Positions 37,392 through 48,387 of a stretch of 64,000 nucleotides of DNA are shown in pieces (the first letter of the stretch is position 1; each line of letters starts with the position of its first letter). The notes under the pieces were generated by a model that was not told where the DNA came from, made no database searches, and was given only the letters and a program-made list of their open reading frames with translations. Source of the stretch: Boswellia sacra (taxonomy: Eukaryota > Streptophyta > Magnoliopsida > Sapindales > Burseraceae); assembly GCA_013180625.2 (NCBI GenBank), contig SNVD02014099.1, positions 372,001-436,000 of the forward strand, in the 5' to 3' direction. Position numbers and translations under genes: made by a program.

Positions 37392-38234
37392 GGTGGGAAA
37401 TGTTGGTTTGACAGGACAAGTAAAAATTATAACAATTAAATTCAAGTCGACACAATTCAATCCAGATAAAATTCCACAGCAAAACTCAGTAATAATAGTA
37501 GGTGAGTCAAAGGAATTAGAAGTGCAAACCAGTCACCGAAAACGGGCATGAAATAAAAACCGATGAGAAGTTCTCGTTCACGTCACTCCTTAGATTTAAT
37601 TTTCCACAAGGAATTTGGGAGTCATCCAAGAAGCAAATATGCATGTAATAGGCCGAGGAGCAACCTGACAGGATCGATGAATAGTATCACTGGATGAACA
37701 GTATCGACGCTGTCGTGAATAGTATTTTCGAAAATAAAAATGCGATTTTCGGGAGAAATACTGGGAATTCGATGATACTGCAGAAGGGAAAGCTAATCGC
37801 CCTCTCTTGATCTACACCCTTGTGGTGGAGGTGATGGTCCACTCACCGTCCGACAGAAAAGCAGCAATGAACAGTATATAAAAACTCCGTGAATGGGGCT
37901 GAAGACGGACGAAATAGGTTTCGGTGCTGAAGGAAGATTTGCAGAACGGGCTAAGACGAAGGCGACCAAGCCAGCGGTGACTACTCACTCGCCGCTCCGC
38001 GGCAGTGAATAGTGAAAATCGATTCTCTTTTTCTGCAGATTTGAACGTTTTCCGGTCGAAATCTCGAAAGGCTCAAGAAGGAAAGTTTGATTAGCGTGCT
38101 TCGATTTACAATATGTGTAAATTTCAAAGCCTGACTCGCAAGACTGATAGAATGAGCAGTAATTTCGGCGGTGTCATTTGAAAGCATGAAAAATACTATT
38201 CATGCACAGTATTCATTCCTCAAGACACAATATT

Positions 38235-38632
38235 ATATACCTAGGAACTGAAGTGGTGAGAAAGTACAACAAAAGTTTTGAAATGTATGATCGCTAGATT
38301 CAAGTCCCAGAGTCTCTTCCACTGTGTCGATTTGATTGAATTCAAATTTGGGATCCTACAATTGGTATCAAAGCCTCGTTTCCTCCACTAGAGAGCGATC
38401 TAAGTAATTGTTTTAAATTTGATTTTTTTTTAATAAAAAAAAAATCAAATTTAAAACAATTACTTAGATCGCTCTCTAGTGGAGGAAACGAGGCTTTGAT
38501 ACCAATTGTAGGATCCCAAATTTGAATTCAATCAAATCGACACAGTGGAAGAGACTCTGGGACTTGAATCTAGCGATCATACATTTCAAAACTTTTGTTG
38601 TGCTTTCTCACCACTTCAGTTCCTAGGTATAT
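38235..38632. repeat. Near-perfect palindrome, 197-bp arms, 4-nt spacer
   Basis: 38235-38431 is the inverted complement of 38436-38632 with about one mismatch (GTAC versus GCAC). Each arm contains the end of the copia-1 LTR (GGATCCTACA), the tRNA-Met PBS (TTGGTATCAAAGC) and ~70 bp of leader. The right arm is the element's own sequence; the left arm is an inverted copy abutting LINE copy 2. Confidence 0.93.
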
Positions 38633-40272
38633 TTAAAAATTATATGAATGAGACGTGTAGGCATCTTAAAATCATTAAACTTTGTCAGATGTACAATAAT
38701 CGATGAGTAGTGATAGATGAATAGTGTTCGGTGGGCAGTGTTGTGTGAACAATATCAAAACAGTGCTATGTGAACAGTATCAGAAAACAATACTCGGTGA
38801 ATAGTGATGACTTGTTCCTTGTTCACTTCAACTCTCACAACACTGACCTAATTCATCCTTGTATGGCTCTATTAATCCTTGTCCAATTTTGACTAATAAA
38901 CCTAATCCTATTAGGCTTAGTCTAACTAGTAGTCCTAGTTGTATATGAACTTAATCTCATTAAGTCTTTAATTGGGCTTTTCACACTTATTTAGGTCCAA
39001 CCCAATTTTGTGTAAGCTTTCAATTAAACACATTAATTATAAGTCCATTAATCTAATTAACTAGGTTGGCCAAAATACTCTATTATTTAGTTAATCAAAT
39101 TAATTAAATAATGAGCTCATTGACTAGTCAAATATATTTAATACCTAGGCTTTATTCTCTAATAAACCCAATTAAATTAAATAATTAATTTCTCAAGTCC
39201 AATCCTTGTTCAAAAAATTTATGTCAGCTACCTAGGGGACCTTGATGGACATATTTAATTACAAGCTTCAATAAGTTTGACCCAGTATCCAATTATCTCA
39301 TAACTGTAGTAGGCCCTACTTATTAACTTTGGTCTATTCCACTATAAGTTCAAAGTTGCACTCTTGAATTAAATACTCTTTACAGAAGGCTCAATAATTT
39401 AATCTTATTAAATTATTTCTTTAAACTCTATCCATTTAGCATCATGTTTATATAACTAAACTTCATGGAATACCAATAATTAAAGCTAGGCATGATTTAC
39501 CTTGTTACCCCTCCAAGTACATCTTTAGCCCTTGATACCAGTTTTAGACTATTAAAATGAGTTGAGATTTATTAAAACAAATCTCAGTTTAATGAACAAC
39601 TTTTATTAAACATTCGGCCAAGATTCTCTCAAATAAAACCTTGTAAAACCATCAAGATGGTATTTTACAATCATTTTGGAGTCATGAATTCCAAATCTAT
39701 GGTATAGTGTCTATTAGCATATAGACCTTACAATCCCAACTAGCCAAGGTATTAACCTTACTCATTTAGATCTCACTTTTTATTCTAGTCAAAGACTATA
39801 GCCTGTATATTAGAGGTACGCTACCTACATAGGATTAAGGTAGGAATGTCTTTAGTGCTCAAGTGTAGAAATTCATATTTGGTCACGGTATTTCCACAAA
39901 ATGGATAATTTCGACGTGGTCTATGTTCAATGCCTTCATAATGCACATGTGTTTTTGTCTTAATGTCTCCACCTCAAATGGTTAGAGACTCACCATTTCC
40001 CCATTGAAGACAAACAACACAATAACTTTGTCTAAACAAAGCGCTCAGCTTTTGTTTATAGGTTGTGAACTAGTTTTTAGCTATAGCAAAGTTTTTTGTC
40101 TCAGATATATCTCATAAATACAGAAACTTTGTCAATGTACAACTCTAGAACCTTTAGTCATTGATATAGTCATACTTGGGTAATATATAAATAATAACTT
40201 CTATTCATTTATAACAATAATGGGTACATATTACAAAAAAGCATCCATACTCTTAGGATAGATATTTAAAAA
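38509..40272 (-). repeat. Copia-1 5' LTR (right on the + strand)
   Basis: It starts TGTAGGATCCC next to the PBS and aligns with 22676-24400. The outer end near 40272 is degraded (no clean CTAACA). Confidence 0.82.
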
Positions 40273-41013
40273 ACTCTACAAGAGAATATTCAATCAGTTT
40301 CTTTAAAACAGAAAAGAACCCCTTTAAATAGTATCTAGTTTGTCAATAGTAATCGATATTGTGCAGCAACATAATGTGCCTTACATAGGAGCGCAAGGTC
40401 TTTGCCTATAGCGCGAAGCATCCTTTCTTGACGTTGCATAGCGGCGTAACTCATCTTGCATAAGAGCACAACATAACTGCCAAACTAGCATGGGAGTGCA
40501 ATCCACCTTGTGCGGGAGTGCAAGTACCCCAAGTCTGACATCGAATTCTACTAGGATTTTTGAGCCAAAAGTAATAGTATTGTTGTAATTTTTCTTTATA
40601 CAATTATATAGAAAATGCCATAAAGGTGATGAAAATAGATTAATATTAATTTCCAAGCAGTATTGGTCCCAGGAAAACTCTAATAATAGAGCTTGAATTT
40701 CAATTGCCACCCACAGATGCATGAAATTTCTAAGAAGATTGAGACAGACAGCTGGGGTCTAGGTCTTTTGTTTCGTTTGGCTTGGTTGGAAAAATTGAGC
40801 ATGGTTATCTAGTTAACCGACCTAAGCCAAATAAAGCAGTTTAAGGTCGAGATCTGCCTAGGTCAAGAATTGCTTAAATTGATTCTTAGCTCACTTGAAA
40901 CCTTACACGAACTTGCTTCAGGTATATATATAGCTGAAGATGAGTAGCAAGATCATCCTAAGGATGGGCCTCTACATTCAAAATGATAGGAAAAATAGCA
41001 TAATCATCTAAAG
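40273..41013. other. Spacer between copia-1 and the receptor-kinase pseudogene
   Basis: No LRR-coding sequence is seen upstream of the kinase fragment. 40380-40530 has a short GGGAGTGCAA/GCGCAA-rich stretch, and the 113-aa minus-strand frame there matches nothing I recognise. Confidence 0.45.
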
Positions 41014-42086
41014 ATGAGCATTTTGATTATTCTTTTGATTTATTATTTTCTTGTCGCTACAGTTCTCACCTACTTTAAATATTTGATCAAGGATAAAAAT
41101 ACAATTCTCAAGTGGAACATAATCAACAGCAGAGATCTTTTCTCAATATGGAACTATGATGGTCTTACTACCTTTGAGCACATAATTGAAGCAATGGAGG
41201 ACTTTGACACCAAGTACTGCATCGCGATTAGATGTTATGGTAGTGTTTACAAAGCACAATTACCAAAGGGAAAAGTAGTTGCTTTAAAGAAGCTTCATCA
41301 TTCAGAAACTGAAGAGTTATCATTCGTTCAGAGTTTCCATAATGAAGCCAGGGTATTATCTGAAACTAAACATCGAAATATCTTAAACCGTTATGGATAT
41401 TGTTTCCACGAAAGATATATGTTTCTGATTTATGAGTACATGAAAAGAGGAAGCGTGTTTTGTGTTCTGCGCAACGACCATGAAGCCATTGAGTTGGATT
41501 GGATTAAGAGGGTGAATGTTGTTAAGGGTGTGGCTGATGCACTGCCTTAGTTGCATCATGATTGTATGCCGCCCATTGTTCACCGCGACATGTCAAACAA
41601 CATTCTAATAAATTCAGAATTGCAGGCATTTGTTGGTGACTTTGGCACAACTAGACTTCTATATTCTGGATAATCCAATGGAACAATGTTAGCAAGCACT
41701 TATGGATACATTGCTCTAGGTAATCATACATAATTTTTTATTAGCTTTATGATTTCAGCAACACTTCTGGTGAATTAATTACATATCTCTTATGTCGTTG
41801 TAGCAAAAGCCTAAAATTAAAGTTTATCGACTTCTCGATGAGTGAATAAAATGAAATGATGAATTATTTAATTACCTCAGACCACATAAGCAAAACCAAA
41901 TTATAAAAAATTTCTTCTATTCTATCTGAAGATCTCTCTGCTAGTCTAATTGGAGGCTTGTAATTTTTTCTATAGAATTTGCCTACACCATGGTTGTGAC
42001 AGCAAAGTGTGATGTCTATATCTTCGAGGTGGTGGCTCTAAAAACATTAATGGGAAGGCATACAAGAGATCTCCTCTAGTCATTTC

Positions 42087-42452
42087 TGATGAGCTCATGC
42101 ATGATGCATGGAGCATCTTGAAGGTCCCTCCCATGTCAAAGGGAGGTTACCTACCTCCAAGGAAAGTCTAAGGGTAGGCAAGGTTAGGTGACCAACCTCA
42201 CCTACCCCATTGACAATGCATGAAGAATTCTCCTATAAATATAGGACGAATTCTGTCTGAACAATGCATCAGAGAGATTCTAGAGAGAGTCCAGGTTCCA
42301 GAACCAGAGAGTTCTGAGAGTGAGAGAGCCAGGAGAGCTCCAAGATTAGTTTAGGGGAGTTTTTGTGTAAATCTTGTATATTGAACTTTCTCTGTTAATA
42401 CAAGTTAATTTTCTCCCAAAATCTGTTCTGAGTTTGCATTGCATCCCCAACA
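42087..42452 (+). repeat. Copia-2 5' LTR
   Basis: 366 bp, TG...CA, with a TATA box TATAAAT at 42234-42240. Matches 47253-47618 with about five substitutions, four of them transitions. Confidence 0.95.
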
Positions 42453-42454
42453 AG

Positions 42455-42466
42455 TGGTATCAGAGC
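42455..42466 (+). other. Primer binding site, initiator tRNA-Met type
   Basis: TGGTATCAGAGC two bases after the 5' LTR, the usual plant copia PBS. Confidence 0.93.
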
Positions 42467-42640
42467 CTCGTTGAGCTCCTGGAACGTCAGAACAGAGAGA
42501 AAAAATTCAGAGAAAATTCGTCCCCTGTTTCTGAAAAATTTAGATTTTTCGGAAAGTATTCGAATTCCAAATTTGAAGTGTTCTGTATGTTCGTGACGTC
42601 GTGCTGATCATTCTGTAATTTTTCGACGACCGATCCGACC

Positions 42641-42875
42641 ACCAGAGACGTCGCACGCGTCGTACGCACTGAGCTGCTGCACTACGAGTGGGCTTCACTC
42701 GCCTCACGCGCCACACGCGCGTCTTAAGGTTGAAGACGACCCACGTCAGCGCCACGTCATCCGCCACGTCGGCGCACTTTTGCAACGTCAGTAGAGCCAC
42801 GTCATCAGGCCACGTCAGCACAGCCATGTCAGAGCCACATCATCGACACGTGTCCAGACACTACCACGTCAGCAT
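42641..42875 (+). promoter_or_regulatory. GC-rich leader with CCACGTC array in copia-2
   Basis: Between PBS and gag, a CG-rich stretch in AT-rich surroundings carries six exact CCACGTC motifs (42741-42870), variants (AACGTCA, CCATGTCA) and one CACGTG. ACGT-core elements of this kind (C/G-box) bind plant bZIP factors. A regulatory role is inferred, not shown. Confidence 0.45.
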
Positions 42876-43212
42876 ATTTTTCTGAAATTACAGTTTGACC
42901 CCTGTATTTTCGGGTAATTACTTTTGACCCCCTAGATTTCTAAAATTTATATTTCAGTCCTTAGGAAATTACAGTTTGGCCCCTATTGTTCTGTTGAATG
43001 ACATTATGCCCCCCTTAGTTTCTGAAATTTTAGTCTAGCCCTTAAGAAATTTTAGTTTAGTCCTTCGAATTTCCAAGCTTAGTATTTATTGCATAAAAAG
43101 AATTTTTGAGCCCTGGAAGAGGCTATTCCACCATTTTTTACCGTTCTGGACGCAATGGTGGGCTCGGATTTTTGAAATTCAATTTTCATTTTAGTGAATT
43201 AATTATTCTAAA

Positions 43213-46200
43213 ATGGAAGAATCATCTGGAGCCATGATTAAATTGACTGCTACCAATTACACACTATAGAGACCCAGGATGGAGGATCTCCTTAGTTGTA
43301 AGGATCTATATGATCCTATAGAATTTCAAGGGCAGAGACCTGAGACAGAAAAAGAGGCAGAGTGGAAGAAAATTAACAGAAAATGCATCGGTCAGATCAG
43401 ACAATGGATCGACCACAGTGTCTTCCACCATGTAGCCAAGGAAACAGATGCATATTCTCTATGGACAAAATTAGAGAGTATGTATCAAGCCAAGTCAGCA
43501 CGGAACAAAGCCATCCTGATGAGACGGCTTGTAAACTTGAAGTTGCAGAGCGAAACTCCTGTAGCAGAACATACAAGTGAGTTCTAGAACTTGGTGAATC
43601 AATTAACAGCAGTTGAGTTACAGCTTGGAGACGAAGAACAAGCACTTCTATTTCTTAGCTCCCTTCCAGATTCATGGAAAACATTAGTGGTCTCCATCAG
43701 TAATTCAGCACCCGGAGGCAAACTTACCTTGTCAATGGTTAAGGATGCCTTGATGAACAAGGAGGTGAGAAGAAAAGATGCAGGCACCAGTCAAGACGAA
43801 GCCTACATCATGGAGAATCGAGGAAGACAGTCTCGAGGTGAAGACTGGAGAAGAGGTAGAAGCAAAAGCAGAGGTAGATCGACAAACAGAAGGGGCAGGT
43901 CAACAGATGGGCGGAGACCCACCTACAAATGCTATCACTGTGGCAAAGAGGGTCACATAAAGAAAAATTGTCCCAGTCTTCAGAAGCAGAACCAGGAGAG
44001 TTCACAGGCACATAGTAATGAAGAGCCACGAGTTACAGTGGTAGAAGATGTGACTATTTGTGCAGAAGAGACGTGCTTTCACACAGCAGATCAAGGAATA
44101 GAATGGGTAATAGACACAGCAGCTTCCTGCCATGTCACTCCTTGCAGAGAGATCTTCACCACGTACAAAGTAGGAGACTTTGGGATAGTGAAGATGGGTA
44201 ACAACAGCACCGCCAAAATCATGAGAATTGGTGATATTCAATTCCAAACGAACGTCGGATGCAAAATAACTTTGAAGGACGTTCGTCATGTGCCAGATCT
44301 TTGACTCAACTTGCTCTCGGTAAAAGCCTTTGATCAGCAAGGCTATGAGAGTTGTTTCACCAATGGTACATGGAAGATGCTGAAAGGGGTCATGGTGGTT
44401 GCTCGAGGTAAATTATGTGACAATCTTTACAGGACTCATGTAAAGATAAACAGAGAAAGCCTTCATGTAGCAGAGCACATGGTACCTCTGGATTTATGGC
44501 ATAAAAGGCTCGGTCACATGGGTGAGAAGGGTTTATCAACTCTTCAGAAAAAGAAGCTGATCATTGTTTCCAAGGATACAGCATCTCATCCTTGCGACTA
44601 TTGTTTGTACGAAAAACAACAGAGGGTGTCATTCAGCTCCTCATCAGTGAAGAAATCAAAGCTGTTGGAGCTAGTACACAGTGATGTATGCGGACCTCTC
44701 AAAGTGGAAAGTCTAGGTGGTAAAAGGTATTTCTTGACCTTCATTGATGATGCATCTCGAAAAGTGTGGGTGTATTTCCTCAGGACGAAGGATGAAGTTC
44801 TGGAGAAGTTCAAGGAGTTTCACGCCATGGTAGAACGTGAAACGGGTAAGAAATTAAAATGCCTCTGGTCAGATAATGGAGGCGAGTATACCTCCAGAGA
44901 GTTCAATGCTTACTGTTGGAAATATGGCATTCGACATGAAAGAACGATCCCACGCACACCACAACATAATGGAGTGGCCGAGAGGATGAATCGAACCATC
45001 ATGGAATGGGTCAGAAGCATGCTCAGATTGGCTAAGTTACCCAAGCCATTCTGGAGGGAGGCAGTTCGCACCGCCTGTTACTTAATCAACAGAGCACCAT
45101 CAGCGCCACTAAACTTCGAGATTCCAGAAAAGGTATGGTCTAATAAAAAGCCCTCCTATAATCATTTAAAAGTGTTTGGTTGTTTAGCCTTCGTACATGT
45201 ATCCAAGGAGCTCAGACAGAAGCTCGATGCAAGAACTGTTCCATGTATCTTCATCGGTTATGGAGATGAAGAATTCGGATACAGATTATGGGATCCCAAA
45301 GAAAAGAAAGTCATCCGAAGTAGAGATATCGTATTTCATGAAGACCAAACATATAAAGACGCTGAAAAGACAACAATATCTACAAATCCCACTAGCAGTG
45401 CCCCAGATATTGTTGCAGACTCAACACCAAATGCCACAAGAAATTATGAAGTACCAGAAGAAATTTCAGAAGTAGATCAGGAGGAGGAAAATGAAGAGAT
45501 TGTTGAGCCGGGGGAGCCACAATCACCTATAGAAGCTGTTGTACCTCCTGGAAATGAAGAACCTCAGCTACGACGATCTGAGCGAGGTCGGATTCCGTCG
45601 AGGAGATATTCGGAATCAGAGTATACACTGCTTACTGATGAGGGGGAGCCAGAAAGCTTTCATGAAGCTTTATCTCATCCAGACAAAGAACGATGGCTGC
45701 ATGCGATGTGAGATGAGATGAATTCTCTAGAGAAGAATAAAACTTATGAACTGGTCGAGCTCCCAGACAGAAAGAAGGCACTGAAGAACAAGGGGGTATT
45801 CAAGCTCAAGAAAGATGGAACAGGAAAGGTGATGAAGCACAAAGCCCGGTTAGTGGTAAAAGGATTCCTTCAGTAGAAAGGAATTGACTTCGATGAAATC
45901 TTCTCACCGGTAGTAAAAATGTCCTCAATCCGCGTCATCCTCGGATTAACCTCAAGTCTTGATTTGGAGCTTGAACAGATGGATGTGAAGATAGCATTTC
46001 TTCATGGAGACTTGCATGAAGAAATCTATATGGAGCAGCCAAAAGGATTCAAGGTTCAAGAAAAAGAACACCTCATGTGCAAGCTTAAAAAGAGCTTGTA
46101 TGGCCTCAAACAAGCACCAAGGCAATGGTACAAGAAGTTTTACTCTTTCATGGTGAGTCATGGGTATAAAAGAACTGCTGCAGACCAGTGTGTCTACTTC

Positions 46201-47205
46201 CAGAAACTTTCAGGTGGAGACTTTGTTGCATTAATGTTATATGTAGACGACATGTTGATCGTCGGGAAGGATGCAACAAAAATAAAGCAGTTGAAGAAGG
46301 AACTTTCAAAAACCTTCGATATGAAGGACTTGGGACCAGCTCAGCAAATCTTGGGGATGCACATTCGTCGAGACAGGAAACAGAAGAAATTATGGCTGTC
46401 TCAGGAGAAATATGTTGAACGAGTGATTCAAAGGTTCAACATGAATGGTGCCAAGTCGGTTAGTGTACCACTGGCTAACCATTTCAAGCTGAGCAAGAGA
46501 TCATGTCCCTCATCCAAGAAAGAGATAGAGGACATGGCGTCGGTACCCTATTCTTCTGCTGTAGGAAGTTTGATGTATGCCATGGTGTGTACAAGGCCAG
46601 ATATTGCTCATGCTGTAGGAGTCGTGAGCAGATTTCTTTCCAACCCAGGGAAAGAACATTGGGAGGCAGTCAAGTGGATTCTTAGATACCTTAAAGGTAC
46701 CTCGAAGATATGCTTGTATTACGGGGGAGCTGATCCAATCTTGGAAGGCTATACAGATTCAGATATGGCCGGAGATCCTGACAGTAGGAAATCTACATAA
46801 GGTTTTGTTTACACTTTTGTAGGGGGAGCTGTGTCATGGCAGTCAAGACTACAGAAGTGTGTTGCACTATCCACGACAGAGGCAGAATACATTGTCACAG
46901 CGGAAGCTGGAAAAGAAATGTTGTGGTTGAAGCGGTTTCTCCAAGAACTTGGGATCGAGCAAAAGGAGTACAAAGTACACTGTGACAGTCAAAGTGCTCT
47001 GGATTTGAGCAAGAATTCAGTGTACCATTCTCGAACGAAGCATATCGACATTCGCTATCATTGGATACGCGAGGTGATGGACAAGCAACTGTTGAAACTA
47101 GTGCAGATCCATACTAAAGAGAATCCAGCCGACATGTTAACAAAAGTAGTCACCAGAGACAAGCTAGAACTATGCAGAGACATAGTTAGACTAGAAGCTG
47201 TCTAA
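43213..47205 (+). pseudogene. Copia-2 gag-pol polyprotein, one frame with six stops
   Basis: In order: gag (43213-43900), CCHC knuckle CYHCGKEGHIKKNC (~43930), protease active site WVIDTAASCHVT (~44105), GAG-pre-integrase HMGEKGLSTL...CDYC, integrase core with D (VHSDVCGP), D (SDNGGEY) and E (HNGVAERMNRTIMEW), RT with TAFLHGDLHEEIYMEQ-like motif and YVDDMLIVG (~46240), and RNase H (STTEAEYI, RTKHIDIRYHWIRE), ending at 47203. All segments are in the same frame with no frameshift. Stops are at 43267, 43585, 44302, 45709, 45874 and 46798. Five of the six fit C-to-T or G-to-A changes at conserved Trp, Gln or Arg codons; the last (in KST-SGF) fits a transversion. The copy is therefore non-autonomous, though nearly intact. 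Confidence 0.95.
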
Positions 47206-47235
47206 TTACTTTTGTTGTTACTCCCCTTTCACATG

Positions 47236-47252
47236 GGATGGAGGGGGAGAAT
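47236..47252 (+). other. Polypurine tract of copia-2
   Basis: GGATGGAGGGGGAGAAT immediately before the 3' LTR. Confidence 0.9.
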
Positions 47253-47618
47253 TGATGAGCTCATGCATGATGCATGGAGCATCTGGAAGGTCCCTCCCAT
47301 GTCAAAGGGAGGTTACCTACCTCTAAGGAAAGTCTAAGGGTAGGCAAGGTTAGGTGACCAACCTCACCTACCCCATTGACAATGCATGAAGAATTCTCCT
47401 ATAAATATAGGATGAATTCTGTCTGAACAATGCATCAGAGAGATTCCAGAGAGAGTCCAGGTTCCAGAACCAGAGAGTTCTGAGAGTGAGAGAGCCAGGA
47501 GAGCTCCAGGATTAGTTTAGGGGAGTTTTTGTGTAAATCTTGTATATTGAACTTTCTCTGTTAATACAAGTTAATTTTCTCCCAAAATCTGTTCTGAGTT
47601 TGCATTGCATCCCCAACA
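47253..47618 (+). repeat. Copia-2 3' LTR
   Basis: 366 bp, pair of 42087-42452, followed by TSD ATTTC. Confidence 0.95.
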
Positions 47619-47873
47619 ATTTCATCATCATCTGATCAAAATATGATGCTAACTGATTTATTGGACCCACGACTCTTACCTCCAATAGATCAAATGGTTG
47701 TGCGCGACATTGTTCGTGTTTCAGCAATAGCATTTGCGTGCTTGCATTCCAAACCACAATGTCATCCTACAATGCAACGTGTGTCCCAAGAATTTATGGT
47801 CTGCAAGTTGGTATTGGAAAATACTCTCCAAGAAATCTTCGTCTGTCAACTGATAGAGCCCCATAGTGGCTAA

Positions 47874-48387
47874 TTGTTAGTTTGGGCTATGTAGCCAGAT
47901 TTATATCGAATATTTACCCAAACCAAGATCGGAAGGGTTTAGTTTAAATTGCCAATATGCAAAAGAAATTAAAAAATAAAAAGTCGGTAAAGGGTAAGTG
48001 ATGAATGTGAAAATGGGATTTTTAATCATGAACGAATTTTATTAAAGAATTGATTATTGTTTGTGCTATTTTTTCGGACCAAATTAAACATGATGTCAGG
48101 TGCAATAGAGACGTACGTCATGTTTGCAGAAGACCCCAAAAAAAATGTATACGGATTTAATTTCTGTCTTTGCCTTGCTTTCATCCATCATGTGACTGAA
48201 TTGATTATTGCTCGTTCTATTTTTTATTGATTATTGACTAAAATACTCCATGTATATAAATTATAAAACCAACTTATACATGCAGCTGAATAGTTCATAA
48301 AACATGTGCTAAAATATCATTGATAGGATTATTTTCCTTCATTAATTAATAAATTTCTCTTATTTATTAACTCCAACAATAATGTGT
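47874..48387. other. Flank of receptor-kinase pseudogene
   Basis: AT-rich, with no ORF or repeat boundary recognised. May include the 3' UTR of the kinase locus. Confidence 0.45.

Larger units (their letters stand above)
30611..38222 (-). mobile_element. LINE copy 2: near full-length L1-type LINE, inverted, inside copia-1
   Basis: The poly-A tail appears as T10 at 30611-30620. Moving rightward come the 3' UTR, ORF2, ORF1 and 5' UTR of the same family as LINE copy 1. Its length without the nested solo LTR is ~6.08 kb. The 5' end near 38222 is approximate because no TSD was recognised. Alignment with copy 1 is close over both ORFs. It inserted into copia-1 and later received the solo LTR at 34701-36229. 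Confidence 0.9.
22676..40272 (-). mobile_element. Copia-1: decayed Ty1-copia element with ~1.7-kb LTRs and nested insertions
   Basis: Two related LTRs (22676-24400 and 38509-40272) flank a minus-strand internal region. The PPT adjoins the left LTR (minus-strand GGGCAAGCGGGAGAT before TGTTAGC) and a tRNA-Met-type PBS adjoins the right LTR (TTGGTATCAAAGC on the minus strand). Copia RT/RNase H remnants lie at 24915-25990. The span is enlarged by LINE copy 2 (30611-38222), which itself contains a solo LTR. LTR divergence is high by eye, no TSD could be found, and no long ORF survives, so it is an old, inactive element. Confidence 0.85.
42087..47618 (+). mobile_element. Copia-2: young, structurally complete Ty1-copia element
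   Basis: It has two 366-bp LTRs (42087-42452 and 47253-47618) starting TGATGAGCTC and ending CCCCAACA, flanked by the TSD ATTTC (42082-42086 and 47619-47623). A PBS (TGGTATCAGAGC) and a PPT (GGATGGAGGGGGAGAAT) are present. I counted five LTR differences (about 1.4%), so insertion was recent. The internal region holds one continuous 1,330-codon gag-pol frame broken only by stop codons. Total length is 5,532 bp. Confidence 0.96.
41014..47873 (+). pseudogene. LRR receptor-like kinase (MIK2-like) fragment split by copia-2
   Basis: From 41014 a membrane segment (LIILLIYYFLVATVLTYF) leads into a juxtamembrane part and a Ser/Thr kinase domain: YGSVYKAQLPKGKVVALKKL with the ATP-binding Lys, [27 protein letters not shown] (catalytic loop) and [10 protein letters not shown] (DFG). 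A 256-bp intron (41720-41975) is at the position usual for the MIK2-like group. Exon 2 is cut at 42086 by the copia-2 element and resumes at 47624, ending with FACLHSKPQCHPTMQRVSQE. In-frame stops are at 41548, 41671 and 42077, with a frameshift near the insertion. The glycine loop is altered (RCYGSV). The extracellular LRRs are missing. This was a cell-surface receptor kinase; it is now non-functional. Confidence 0.88.

Noticed and set aside
38235..38632. Palindrome as a CRISPR-like or transcription terminator structure
   Set aside because: Eukaryotic LTR/PBS sequence in both arms explains the content; arms are far too long for a terminator.
40381..40722. 113-aa minus-strand ORF beside the copia-1 LTR
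   Set aside because: No recognisable motif; low-complexity GTGCAA-type sequence in part.
42540..42885. ORFs on both strands in the CCACGTC region of copia-2
   Set aside because: Produced by the CG-rich motif array; not in frame with gag and with no start context.
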